DNA of 64,000 nucleotides from Chlorogloeopsis fritschii PCC 6912 (GTDB taxonomy: Bacteria; Cyanobacteriota; Cyanobacteriia; Cyanobacteriales; Nostocaceae): contig NZ_AJLN01000116.1 in assembly GCF_000317285.1 (NCBI RefSeq), forward strand, positions 62,001 to 126,000, given 5' to 3'. Position 1 is the stretch's first letter, and the number at the start of each line of letters is the position of its first letter. Below the pieces are notes generated by a model. It searched no databases. It saw only the letters and a list, made by a program, of their open reading frames with translations, and was not told where the DNA came from. Positions 1-8,364 of this stretch are shown in pieces. The translations under genes and the position numbers were made by a program.

Positions 1-17
1 TGAAGCTGAAAAATGTT

Positions 18-353
18 TTAGCCAATTGTTACTTGGTTTGTATCGACAGCTGTTGCACCATTAACTTTCTGAGCAACAGAAACCATTTGGGATAGAATTT
101 GCTGACTAGGAACTTTCCCTTTTAAAACTACGGTACTGCCTGTTTGAGCAACGTATAAAGTGTCAATATCAGTTAAAGAGGAATCTTCATCGAATGCTAA
201 AGCAACTCGCTTTGCTAGTCCACTTTGGTCATATTCTCCATTCAAGCCCATCCGCTCTGGAGGAATAGATTCAGTAGTAGATTGAGCCGGACTAGGATTT
301 ACTTGTGCCTGTTGAGGTTTTTCTTGTCCAAAAAGTCTTTTTAACCAACCCAT
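18..353 (-). CDS. BON-domain protein
   Basis: Small soluble protein of 111 residues. The first 35 residues are polar and proline/glutamine-rich, a likely flexible linker. Residues about 45-110 resemble one BON domain: a helix with ALAFDEDSSLTDIDTLYV, then the strand-turn-strand VVLKGKVPSQ, and a second helix ending VNGATAVDTNQVTIG. BON domains often bind membranes or other periplasmic proteins, but no signal peptide is visible, so a cytoplasmic or membrane-associated role is possible. It stands alone, with about 740 bp of AT-rich DNA upstream. The exact function is unknown; the domain call is reasonably firm and the role is not. Confidence 0.75.
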   Translation of the reverse strand: MGWLKRLFGQEKPQQAQVNPSPAQSTTESIPPERMGLNGEYDQSGLAKRVALAFDEDSSLTDIDTLYVAQTGSTVVLKGKVPSQQILSQMVSVAQKVNGATAVDTNQVTIG

Positions 354-1097
354 AGTTGCTTTCGCTCCATTTAAAAACGAAAATGGTTAGACTTAAAAAA
401 TTAATCTGCTCTAGCCAAATACTAGACTAGTCATTATTTGACAAGTCAAAACTACTTAGTAATCCAGCTTAATTGCTTGGAAAATTCCTTCAGAATCATA
501 CAAGTTAGATTTTATTATTCTAACTACCAAAAGGAATAATCTGTACAGAGAAAATAATTTTATAAATTCTTATTTGTATAAAATACAATTGAGAGTTTTA
601 AATCATAATTTATAGTACAAAGATTAAAAACTAATGTATTTTACTCAAATGGAATTGCTAAACTTTAGCCATATTTTAGATATACAAACATTATAAATTA
701 TAGATTTTTGACTTATATAAGTTTTCTATAAGAAGTCTGAAATCTGCTTGACACAAATTTTTTAGGACTAGATACAATACTGTTCGGTTTAGGAGCCTGT
801 GCTATGGCAGCGGCAGCAAGAGAATGACAAATAGACTGATTTGAGATTTTATCAAGCTACTATAGCTAGTTAATATTCTCGTTATCAGGTTAAACCTGGT
901 AACGAGAACTAGAGCCTCTGGCTCGTTGAATGAGATGGTACAAGATATGAGTAAAACTAAAACTGTTTGAAAAAGAATTCAGAATTCTGTTTGATAAATT
1001 AATTTAAAATGTGATCGCATAAAATTATCTATTTATTTGTCTTAAATATTTCCTATTATCAACCTAGATTTTAATATGTAGTTTTATAATTCAAAAT
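354..1097. other. Intergenic region, AT-rich, with one palindromic repeat
   Basis: About 740 bp without a credible gene on either strand. It is strongly AT-rich. The only structured element is the CTCGTTA(C)CAGGTT-type palindrome at about 877-907, listed separately. Promoters for the BON gene must lie in its left part, but none is called. Confidence 0.6.
870..952. repeat. CTCGTTACCAGG-type palindromic repeat, copy 1
   Basis: Contains the near-perfect inverted repeat CTCGTTATCAGGTT/AACCTGGTAACGAG at 877-907, followed by a second short dyad around CTAGAGCCTCTGGCTC and the end sequence GTACAAGATATGAGT. The same palindrome core and the GCAAGATAT-like end recur at about 7324-7417 and 50399-50500. 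This copy is the most degraded of the three. Confidence 0.7.
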
Positions 1098-1985
1098 TTA
1101 ATTATTAATTCGATTATTTTTAGCTAATTTTTCTAATTCTTGCTGTAACGACAAAGGCTGATAACCTAATGCAAAAGCCTTTGAACTATTTAAAGAAACA
1201 TCACTTGGTCTTGGTGCAGCCATTTTTACATCTTGTTGCCGACAAGCTTTCAGTCCAGTTGAGGGAAGCTGAAATACTTCAATAAGTAGACGTCCAAAAT
1301 CATAACGGGAAATTCTTTCTTTACCTCCTAAATGAATCAGCCCGTTAACTTTTTCTAATGCTAATAACAATCCTTTTGCTGCAGTTATGCCGCTTACGGG
1401 TGTACGAAATTCATCTATAAATAAATTTAATTCTTTTCCTTGTTGCAGAGTTTGTATGAATGGTTGCATAAAGCTGGTGGCGATGGGTGTTGCTGCACCA
1501 AACATTAAGGGCATTCGACACACAGCAGTCTTGGGATAGGATTCTAACATTTCCTGTTCAGCCATGACTTTTTGCTCACCATATAAGTTGACAGGAGATA
1601 CGGGATCTGTTTCTTGATAGGGAGCATTTAAGCCATCAAAAACTAAGTCAGTGGAAGTAAAAGCACAAGGAATTAAATAATCTGCGCACAATCCAGCAAT
1701 ATTACACGAAGCTGTAACATTAATTGCGTAGGATTCTTCAGGATAATTTTGACAATAATTTGGTTGTGAGAGCGCTGCTGTATGAATTAATGCTTGCGGC
1801 TGAATGTCACTAAATATCTGCTTAAGTTCTTGAAAGTTTGTCAAGTTAACTTTCAGCATTTTTATGTTGGGAATTTCGATCGGATGAGAGAAATAAGTTC
1901 CATAAACTTCCCAATTTTGCTTTGCTAGTTGACAGAGATGCCAACCTAAAAAGCCGCTAGCTCCGGTAATTAATAGTTTTTGCAT
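1098..1985 (-). CDS. SDR-family nucleotide-sugar reductase/epimerase (RmlD-like)
   Basis: Extended short-chain dehydrogenase of 295 residues. The N-terminus carries the NAD(P)-binding glycine motif GASGFLGWH (residues 8-16), followed by HTAALSQPNYC and the catalytic YGEQK (Tyr-x-x-x-Lys) near residue 135. The overall pattern matches dTDP-4-dehydrorhamnose reductases and related NAD-dependent epimerases, which act in sugar-nucleotide metabolism for cell-surface polysaccharides. Length is normal for RmlD. No rml partner genes are nearby, so the substrate cannot be assigned. The TPR lipoprotein gene lies upstream on the same strand about 130 bp away, with a dispersed repeat between them, so co-transcription is uncertain. 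Confidence 0.8.
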   Translation of the reverse strand: MQKLLITGASGFLGWHLCQLAKQNWEVYGTYFSHPIEIPNIKMLKVNLTNFQELKQIFSDIQPQALIHTAALSQPNYCQNYPEESYAINVTASCNIAGLCADYLIPCAFTSTDLVFDGLNAPYQETDPVSPVNLYGEQKVMAEQEMLESYPKTAVCRMPLMFGAATPIATSFMQPFIQTLQQGKELNLFIDEFRTPVSGITAAKGLLLALEKVNGLIHLGGKERISRYDFGRLLIEVFQLPSTGLKACRQQDVKMAAPRPSDVSLNSSKAFALGYQPLSLQQELEKLAKNNRINN

Positions 1986-2020
1986 ATCTTAATTTCAGGG
2001 TTTTAGCCAGAATAAGAATT

Positions 2021-2120
2021 CAGAAGCCAGGAGCCAGAAGCCAGAATATTCTGAATTCTTCTTTAAAAGTATCCCCCACGACGAGTGTTCTGACTTCTGT
2101 ATTCTGTATTCTTCTTCAAT
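2021..2120. repeat. About 100-bp dispersed repeat, copy 1 (inverted relative to copy at 8365)
   Basis: Sequence running from CAGAAGCCAGGAGCCAG through TAAAAGTATCCCCCACGACG to TATTCTTCTTCAAT. A closely matching copy in reverse orientation lies at about 8365-8470. The repeat reaches into the last codons of the TPR gene: the TGA stop is formed by the repeat end. Confidence 0.85.
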
Positions 2121-2859
2121 TAATTAATTCTTGAAAGCGCTTTTCACCACGTAGTTTGTTAAAGTCTGGATCTGTTTTTGCTAATTTATTGTATTTGTTG
2201 GGAACGAGCTTCATTGCTTTGTGCAAGTTCTCAATTGCTAACTCCACATTGTTTTGTAAAGCATACGTACAAGCTTTGTTGTAGTATGCCAGATCCTTAT
2301 CGGGTTTAATGGCGATCGCTTTGTCGTATGATGCGATCGCTTCTTTGTAGCGTTGCAATTTTGTCAGTGCAATTCCTCGGTTAATCCAAGCTTCGTACTT
2401 GTTCGGCTTGAGAGCGATCGCTTTGTCGTATGATGCGATCGCTTCTTTGTAGCGTTGCAATTTACTTAGGATATTGCCCCGGTTATACCAGGCTTCATCT
2501 CTGTTAGGTTTAGTGGCGATCGCTTTGTCGTATGATGCGATTGCTTCTTGGTAGCGTTGCAAAGCTGTTAAGGCATTTCCTCGGTTAATCCAAGCTTCTG
2601 CAAGTTGAGGTTTAATGGCTAGCGCTTTGTCAAAAGTTAATACAGCTTCAGTGTAGCGATGGGAGTTTAATAAATTATTGCCTTCGTTAAAGATATGTTC
2701 TGCCTCTTTGGCAGTCTGTGCTTCTGAGATAAACTGAGCTACATTGATCTCTTGTACAGCTTGCTTGCTATTTTTCCCTGCTGAGTTTGCTAAACCACCA
2801 CAGCCTGAAATCAATAAAGTAATGCAGCTAGAGGCAAAAAACCAACGCCAACAAATCAT
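2116..2859 (-). CDS. TPR-repeat lipoprotein
   Basis: 247 residues. The N-terminus has a hydrophobic stretch followed by a lipobox-like LLISGCG, so it is probably exported and lipid-modified at about Cys20. Residues about 55-220 hold at least four tandem TPR units with the pattern RYxEAIASYDKAIAxKP, three of them almost identical in protein and DNA. The repeated DNA units carry GCGATCGC octamers, suggesting recent internal duplication. TPR arrays mediate protein-protein contacts; no partner is indicated. The C-terminus ends KRFQELIN and the stop codon lies in a dispersed repeat, so the original end may have been altered. Confidence 0.85.
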   Translation of the reverse strand: MICWRWFFASSCITLLISGCGGLANSAGKNSKQAVQEINVAQFISEAQTAKEAEHIFNEGNNLLNSHRYTEAVLTFDKALAIKPQLAEAWINRGNALTALQRYQEAIASYDKAIATKPNRDEAWYNRGNILSKLQRYKEAIASYDKAIALKPNKYEAWINRGIALTKLQRYKEAIASYDKAIAIKPDKDLAYYNKACTYALQNNVELAIENLHKAMKLVPNKYNKLAKTDPDFNKLRGEKRFQELIN

Positions 2860-3370
2860 GCTTTACTAAACTCACCCTCTCATGCTTACAAGTTCTATTT
2901 TTAAGTATTGTAAAACAATATTCACTTTTTTATCAATTAGTTTAGCTTAATCATCCAATCATCTATAAAATATTTCTTGCCGGAATAAAAAAATTGGGAT
3001 CATATCACATTATCTCGGTATGAAAAATTCCTACTTGTTACTTATTAGCTTTTTTCTGAGCTGATTTCTACAAAAATAAAGCAAACATACTGACTTTATC
3101 CTGTTAATAAAGGATATAACTTAAATAAAAAGAATACCAGTATTTAATAAATAAGATTTAATTGATTATTAATTCTTTTTTGTCAAAACTATGCATTGAT
3201 TGAGGGATCTGAGGTAAAAATTAGTAGAGTATTTCCGACTGTATTCGGTAAGAAGTTGCCCTCTGGGCATTTTTTGCTTCTACAACTCGCTGTAAATTTA
3301 TTGTTTCTAATTTGCGACAGCTAAGATAAAACAGCTGTTGATTAGAGAATGCTGGTGCCAGAATATAATC
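2860..3370. other. Intergenic region between divergent genes
   Basis: About 510 bp of AT-rich sequence between the divergently read TPR and pentapeptide genes. No coding signal, tRNA or strong hairpin was seen. It must hold promoters for both sides but no confident -35/-10 pair can be named. Confidence 0.5.
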
Positions 3371-4720
3371 ATGCCTATTGATTCCAATTCTTCCCAAGTC
3401 CCGAACCCAGAATCCGTTCCCGAACAGAACTTGCAACCAGATGACTTTGAGGAAACGCCTGTTAATGGTTTAACTCCAAATGAACTGGCTGCGCAGCAAG
3501 CCTTAGCCGCAATTGCCTCTCTGCAATCTCCACAAAACACTGCTGCTTTACAGCAAGCGCGTTCTAGTGCGAAGCATCGTTTGAGTCAAGCTGTGAGCGT
3601 TAAACCCAGAGCATTGTTGCTAATCCTGGTAGCGATCGCCATTACTTTTACAGGAATTGCCATCGATAACTGGATTGTTGGCACTGTCGGCACTTTACTT
3701 GCTTTGCTCATATCTTTGGCAATAATTTTGCCTTGGTGGCAAGAAGTTGCAGACGAGTGGTTTGCTCCTCAAGAACGAGCATTGGTAGTTGCGTTTTTGG
3801 GAGTATTAGCAGCAATCATCGGCTTTGTAAGATTTACTGGTGTAGGCGATGGCTTGCTGGCTATTGGACGCAGAATTAACTGGGAAGCTTTCGGAACACT
3901 AGCAGAATGGTTTGGTGCTTTGGGGCAAATTCTCATCGCCATCATTGCTGTTTACATTGCCTGGCGACAGTATGTTATTTCCAAGGACTTGACGATTCAG
4001 CAAAACTTGCTTACAGTCCAACAAAATTTAATTACCCAGCAGCAGACAATTGATTCTTATTTTCAAGGTATTTCCGATTTAGTATTGGATGAAGAGGGAT
4101 TACTCGAAGATTGGCCTCAAGAAAGGCTACTGGCAGAAGGTCGTACAGCGGCGATTTTGAGTAGTGTAGATGGCAGTGGTAAAGCGAAAATACTCCGCTT
4201 TCTTTCCCGTTCCAAATTGCTCACTCCTCTAAAACGCGATCGCCTACTTGGTCGAGCTATTCTTGACGGTATTGGCGGTTATTGTGAGGATCGTGTCTAT
4301 GGTGTCCGCGTCATTGACTTAGGAGTAATGCTGGCAGGTGCAGATCTTTCTGGCACAGATTTGCGCTGGACTGATTTGAGTGAAGCTAATCTTGTTCGTA
4401 CCAATCTCAGCAATTGTGACTTAGTTAAAGCCGACCTCTCCCGTACCATTTTATATGAGGCTAATTTCAGTGGTGCTGACCTTAACGGTGCCATCTTATT
4501 TTATGGAAGTCCAGAAACGGCTTCACCTCGCAGTCGCAAGCACCCGCCCAATTACAAAACAGGCGAACACACTGGCGCTGTAGTGGAAGATGCAAATTTT
4601 AGTAATGTCGAGCGGATGTCAGACGCTAACCGTTATTACTGCTGTGCTTGGTGTGGCGAAAAAACCAGAGGTACAGTTCCCGGTGGTTGTGAGGGCATTC
4701 CGAATAAGTTGGGGAGGTAG
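3371..4720 (+). CDS. Membrane protein with pentapeptide repeats
   Basis: 449 residues from the ATG at 3371; an upstream TTG at 3338 would add 11 residues but is less likely. After a polar N-terminus come several hydrophobic segments (about residues 83-160 and 185-200), then a glutamine-rich helix (QQNLLTVQQNLITQQQ), which suggests a coiled coil. Residues about 320-375 form a run of pentapeptide repeats of the A(D/N)LxxTDL type, which fold as a right-handed beta helix. The C-terminus has a cysteine cluster, YCCAWCGE plus a later GGCEG, that could bind metal. Pentapeptide membrane proteins are common in cyanobacteria; the biological role is unknown. No operon partner is apparent. Confidence 0.8.
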   Translation: MPIDSNSSQVPNPESVPEQNLQPDDFEETPVNGLTPNELAAQQALAAIASLQSPQNTAALQQARSSAKHRLSQAVSVKPRALLLILVAIAITFTGIAIDNWIVGTVGTLLALLISLAIILPWWQEVADEWFAPQERALVVAFLGVLAAIIGFVRFTGVGDGLLAIGRRINWEAFGTLAEWFGALGQILIAIIAVYIAWRQYVISKDLTIQQNLLTVQQNLITQQQTIDSYFQGISDLVLDEEGLLEDWPQERLLAEGRTAAILSSVDGSGKAKILRFLSRSKLLTPLKRDRLLGRAILDGIGGYCEDRVYGVRVIDLGVMLAGADLSGTDLRWTDLSEANLVRTNLSNCDLVKADLSRTILYEANFSGADLNGAILFYGSPETASPRSRKHPPNYKTGEHTGAVVEDANFSNVERMSDANRYYCCAWCGEKTRGTVPGGCEGIPNKLGR

Positions 4721-4802
4721 TTGAGATAGGGGATAGGGAACAGGGGATAGGCGATCGCTCTAGTCGGAAATGTCTTAGAATGCAGGCAAAGGAAGCAATG
4801 CT

Positions 4803-5776
4803 ATGGCTACCTTAATTGTTTTGTTAGCTACGTTTGCATTTGCCATTTTGATTATACTTGTCTTCTTCAGGCAACAGCCTATTAACTATCGTCTCTGTGG
4901 ACGAATTGCTTTAGCTGGTATGTTCCTGTTTACCGGAATTAGTCACTTCTTACTAGACGATGGCATGGTGCAAATGCTGCCTGAATTTGTTCCTTTTCGG
5001 TATTTCATCATCTATGTGACTGGTATTATCGAATTATTTTTTGCAGTCGGCTTACTGCTTCCCCAGTACTACCGATTAACAGGAATACTCGTAATTGCTT
5101 TTTTAACCACTTCTGCGGAAGTCCCTACCCTCAGTGAAACGGAGTAGGGATGGATAGCAGGGTGATAACGAAAGCATCCCCGACAGATATCAACAAAAGG
5201 TTGATTTTGGAGAGGGGTGATTGAGGAATCACCACTTTCTGTGAGATAATACTGATGGTCGTTGACCTACCCGACCGTATTGAACAGACAGGCTAACTTC
5301 AAAGTAGATGTAAGAATCTTGCCGCAGATAAATCGGTAGATCGGGGAATCTGAAAGCCTAGCTGGTTGACCATTGTCGTAAATCCAAGGTGAGTAGGACG
5401 GAAAAGATATACGCCTTGGGAAGCAGGGCGTCTGCCTGTTGAGGCAAAGTAAGACCAAAGTGTACTTGTACATAGAGGCATTTGCCGATGAAACGGGAAG
5501 CTCCGAAGACGAATAAGACCGTCCCTGAATTGAGTTGAAGTTGGAAGCCCCAACCTCAGCGAAGCAGGTTGGGGTACTTCACTCTGTGTTTTCCCCTCCA
5601 ATGTCTATGCAGCCTTGAATTCAGTAGATTTTGGCGGTAACGTTTACGGGCCGATTTATCTGCTGTTTCGCGTCCCCCTGCAAGTATTCTTAATTGGATG
5701 GGCTTGGATTGTGGCAGTGCGACAACCAACACAGACGATGGCTTCACGAAATTCAGATCATTCCCAACATCATTGA
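4803..5776 (+). pseudogene. DoxX-like membrane protein gene split by a 470-bp insertion
   Basis: The 5' part (4803-5112) encodes about 100 residues with four hydrophobic segments typical of DoxX-type integral membrane proteins, for example ALAGMFLFTGISHFLLDD and GIIELFFAVGLLLPQYY. Reading stops in an inserted segment. The missing C-terminal part resumes in frame downstream at about 5583 with CVFPSNVYAALN, then YGPIYLLFRVPLQVFLIGW, and ends at a TGA at 5774-5776. Removing 5113-5582 restores one open frame of about 167 codons. Unless the insertion is removed at RNA level, the gene is disrupted. Joining points are inferred from frame and could shift by a few bases. The 5' part could still make a truncated 114-residue product. 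Confidence 0.8.
5113..5582 (+). mobile_element. About 470-bp insertion in DoxX gene, probable non-autonomous element
   Basis: The segment begins near GCGGAAGTCCCTACCC, has a hairpin near its left end (TCCCTAC ... GTAGGGA) and a strong hairpin near its right end (CCCCAACCT/AGGTTGGGG) followed by GTACTTCAC. No transposase frame is present. Subterminal hairpins, no obvious target duplication and a structured right end fit an internally deleted IS200/IS605-type (TnpB-associated) element that keeps the RNA-like right end. An ORF-less group II intron is the alternative, but I found neither the usual GTGYG start nor a recognisable domain V. Element identity is inference; the insertion itself is well supported by the interrupted frame. 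Confidence 0.6.
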
Positions 5777-5814
5777 TTGTTTTACACTCGGTAGGGGTGA
5801 GGCTTTTTGCTGTT

Positions 5815-6381
5815 TCAGCTAAGTTCCTTGAGAACCTTAATCAAGCTTTCAATGCCGAGTTCAAATGCTTCCTCTACATTTCCACCCAATCGGAACGCTC
5901 CGATCAATTCCATATCCACAAAGCCATGAGTAAAAGCAACTACGATGCGAGCAGCACTCAGGGATTTTTCTTTGCCCATCCACTGTTCTACTGTTTTTAA
6001 CAAAGGTGCAACGGCTGCTGCACTTACTCCAATATCAGGCTGCATCTCTGATGAAAGATTAGAGTAAAGCAACGGATAGAGCGTCGAATGATCGTGGGCA
6101 AATTTTCGGTAAGCGATCGCCATCGCTCGTAAATCGGCACTGGGATTATTTCCCTGAGCTGCGTTTGCCAAAGTTTCACCCAGTTCAGCTAGTAGGTGTT
6201 CTAACACGGCACGCACAAGCTGCGATTTGTTTTTCACGTGCTTGTACAGCGAGGGTGCACGAACTCCCAATGCAGTAGCTAGCGTTTGCATTGACAGGTT
6301 TTCTAATCCTTGAGTTTCGAGCAAGTGCTGTGCTGTGCGGATGATTTCTGAATAGGATGTTTTGGCACGAGCTGGACTCAT
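5815..6381 (-). CDS. TetR-family transcriptional regulator
   Basis: 188 residues. Residues about 10-55 form the TetR helix-turn-helix (IIRTAQHLLETQGLENLS, then ALGVRAPSLYKHVKNKSQ). The C-terminal part, with YRKFAHDHSTLYPLLYSN, resembles the WHG-type TetR ligand domain. It is the second gene of a two-gene operon: its start overlaps the end of the upstream alpha/beta hydrolase gene by 4 bp. The 37-bp perfect dyad at 7248-7284 in front of the hydrolase is the likely operator, implying autorepression and release by a small ligand that the hydrolase may process. Ligand unknown. Confidence 0.9.
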   Translation of the reverse strand: MSPARAKTSYSEIIRTAQHLLETQGLENLSMQTLATALGVRAPSLYKHVKNKSQLVRAVLEHLLAELGETLANAAQGNNPSADLRAMAIAYRKFAHDHSTLYPLLYSNLSSEMQPDIGVSAAAVAPLLKTVEQWMGKEKSLSAARIVVAFTHGFVDMELIGAFRLGGNVEEAFELGIESLIKVLKELS

Positions 6382-7229
6382 GATGAACCTGTCAGAGAAG
6401 ATGAATGCGATCGCAGGGTTTGATGGGCAAACTGGAGTAAACGGGGCAAAATGCGCTCTGGTTGTTCTCTATGGGGATAATGTCCCAAACCTTCAAGCAG
6501 ATGAACTTCAACCTGCGGAATCGTGGATGTTAACCAATCTGCCTCGGATTGTGGATCTTCATAATCAGGATCTGCCATACCAATAAAGTCGAGAACTGGT
6601 ACACGGATTGTTTTGAGATGAGCAGAATCGCGCCCAGTCAACAGCATTGATTTAAAGGCAGCAAAGCGCCCTGGTTCGCGTAGCTTTGTTTTTAAGGTAG
6701 CAACGTAAGTATCTAAATCATCAGGCGGAAAGCTGGGATAAAGTGAGCGATAATACATACCCCATACTTCGACACCCCAAGGTTTTGCAAACATCCCTGA
6801 CAAAATCCAGGGCATAAGGATTGCTTTTAAACCGGTAAACGGTACGCGACGGATTGGGCAGATTCCCACTACCCCTGCCACTCGCTCTGGATGTTGAGCG
6901 GCAAAATAAGCAGTACTGGCACCAGAAATAGAACAACCAATCAACAATGCTTTCTCTGTTTTTTCAGCATCAAGCAACCGTTCGATGTCACTCGCCAGTG
7001 CTGGGACATCAAATGATTGCCACCCCACTGAAGTATCACCATGTCCGCGTAGATCTGCAACCATCACCCGAAAGCCTGCTTTTACTAATTGAGGTGCGAG
7101 GCGATCGTACTCTTGACGCAAGTCCCCTACTCCTGGCAAGCAGAGAATCAGCGCTCCATCACCCGCTATTTCGTAAGCCAGTGTTTCGGTGTTGACTCGA
7201 ATTGTTTTAAGTTCAAAATTCGGAATCAT
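6378..7229 (-). CDS. Alpha/beta-hydrolase fold protein
   Basis: 283 residues, cytoplasmic (no signal peptide). The fold is shown by DLRGHGDTS, the nucleophile elbow GCSISG (Ser at about residue 98), an acid-bearing loop IGMADPDYEDP and the catalytic His in GLGHYPHREQPE. These make the usual Ser-Asp-His triad of esterases, lactonases or haloperoxidase-like enzymes; the substrate is unknown. A strong ribosome-binding site, AAAGGAGG, lies about 14 bp before the ATG. It leads an operon with a TetR regulator (4-bp overlap), and the dyad just upstream suggests repression by that TetR protein. Confidence 0.88.
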   Translation of the reverse strand: MIPNFELKTIRVNTETLAYEIAGDGALILCLPGVGDLRQEYDRLAPQLVKAGFRVMVADLRGHGDTSVGWQSFDVPALASDIERLLDAEKTEKALLIGCSISGASTAYFAAQHPERVAGVVGICPIRRVPFTGLKAILMPWILSGMFAKPWGVEVWGMYYRSLYPSFPPDDLDTYVATLKTKLREPGRFAAFKSMLLTGRDSAHLKTIRVPVLDFIGMADPDYEDPQSEADWLTSTIPQVEVHLLEGLGHYPHREQPERILPRLLQFAHQTLRSHSSSLTGSS

Positions 7230-7247
7230 TGAGGACTACCTCCTTTA

Positions 7248-7284
7248 GCTAATAACATTAGCCTTCAAGGTTAATGTTATTAGC
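7248..7284. promoter_or_regulatory. Perfect 13-bp inverted repeat, probable TetR operator
   Basis: GCTAATAACATTA at 7248-7260 and its exact reverse complement TAATGTTATTAGC at 7272-7284, separated by 11 bp that contain a further CCTT/AAGG dyad. The dyad lies 19 bp upstream of the hydrolase start, next to its ribosome-binding site. This is the expected position and form for a TetR-family operator controlling the hydrolase-TetR operon. Binding is inferred, not shown. Confidence 0.7.
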
Positions 7285-7323
7285 CTTGAATCTACTTGTC
7301 CCTGATTGCAATATTTCTTAACT

Positions 7324-7417
7324 GATATCTTGCTCCAGTTCTCGTTACCAGGTTCAACCTGGTAACGAGAGTTTGTGGGCTGCCGCCTCCAGGCTGTCGG
7401 AACTGGTGCAAGATGTG
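7324..7417. repeat. CTCGTTACCAGG-type MITE-like repeat, copy 2
   Basis: About 94 bp. The ends are imperfect inverted repeats: GATATCTTGCTCCAGT on the left, ACTGGTGCAAGATGTG on the right (13 of 16 pair). Inside is the near-perfect palindrome CTCGTTACCAGGTT/AACCTGGTAACGAG and a second hairpin around GCCGCCTCCAGGCTG. Related copies lie at 870-952 and 50399-50500. The terminal inverted repeats suggest a miniature transposable element or REP-like unit. Confidence 0.75.
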
Positions 7418-7451
7418 AATTAACTTTGTGGAAAGTAGTTGTTAATTGCCC

Positions 7452-8282
7452 TTAACCGCCAACATTAACTTTCTTCGCTAACCCTATAGCCTGTAAGATT
7501 TTAATTGCCCACCAAGTCATATCCACTTCCCACCAACGTAATCCGGCTTTTGCTACATTTGGATATGCGTGGTGATTGTTGTGCCAACCTTCTCCGTAAG
7601 TTAGAAGTGCTGCCCACCAAAGATTGCGAGAGTTGTCTTTCACGTTAAAACGACGATAACCGCGCAGGTGAGCTGCAGAGTTAATTAGCCAAGTGGTATG
7701 CCAAAGCAATACTGCCCTTAGAAAGATGCCGTAGATAACAAAAGACCATCCGCCCAAAGCATACAGTAGGATCGCAACAGGGATTTGCAGCAACAAGAAA
7801 TAGCGATTCAACCATTGATAGAAGGGTTCACGCTCTAAATCAGGGGCATATTTTTTGTAAATTTCGTAGTCAAAAAACTCTGCTTGTGGATAAAAAATCC
7901 ACAGCATATGACTCCACCAAAAACCACGCTGGGCAGAGTAAGGATCTTTGTCTTTGTCTTCTGTATGCACATGATGCATCCGATGTCCAGCTACCCAAAA
8001 AATAGGCCCTCCTTGCATAGCTAGGGCACCTAAGGTAGTGATCGCATATTCTAACCACTTTGGCAAATGCAAACTTCGGTGAGTCAAAAATCGGTGATAC
8101 CCTAAACAAATCCCAATACTGCCAAATAACCAGTGAAGGAATATGGTAACTCCTAGCGCAGACCATGAAAAACACCAGGGAGCAAGCATCGCTAGGGCGT
8201 GAAATGTTCCAAAAAATGCCACGTTAGTCCAGCTTAAAGCTAGCGGTTGCTTATCAACAGCCGCAGTTGAGTGCGAATTCAT
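7452..8282 (-). CDS. desC: Acyl-lipid/acyl-CoA fatty-acid desaturase (DesC-like, delta-9)
   Basis: 276 residues. Membrane di-iron desaturase with the three histidine boxes HRFLTHRS (about residue 63), HRMHHVH (about 100) and HNNHHAYPN (about 236), plus two pairs of hydrophobic segments. Family members introduce the first double bond at the delta-9 position of C16/C18 acyl chains in membrane lipids, using ferredoxin as electron donor in cyanobacteria. Length and box spacing match DesC. It is divergent from the TetR-recombinase fusion gene at 8558, with 275 bp between. Two matching dyads lie in that gap, so the fusion protein may control it. The exact position specificity is inferred from the family. 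Confidence 0.9.
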   Translation of the reverse strand: MNSHSTAAVDKQPLALSWTNVAFFGTFHALAMLAPWCFSWSALGVTIFLHWLFGSIGICLGYHRFLTHRSLHLPKWLEYAITTLGALAMQGGPIFWVAGHRMHHVHTEDKDKDPYSAQRGFWWSHMLWIFYPQAEFFDYEIYKKYAPDLEREPFYQWLNRYFLLLQIPVAILLYALGGWSFVIYGIFLRAVLLWHTTWLINSAAHLRGYRRFNVKDNSRNLWWAALLTYGEGWHNNHHAYPNVAKAGLRWWEVDMTWWAIKILQAIGLAKKVNVGG

Positions 8283-8364
8283 AAATATTTCCTTTGACGT
8301 GAGTACTGTAATGAAAAGGGAACGGGGAATAGGGAACAGGAAGGTTAAAGACAGCTAAAGTAGG

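Noticed and set aside
5299-5601. 100-codon minus-strand frame within the insertion in the DoxX gene
   Set aside because: It lies opposite the structured end of the element, crosses both hairpin regions, and has no ribosome-binding site or recognisable domain. More likely a by-product of the RNA-like sequence.
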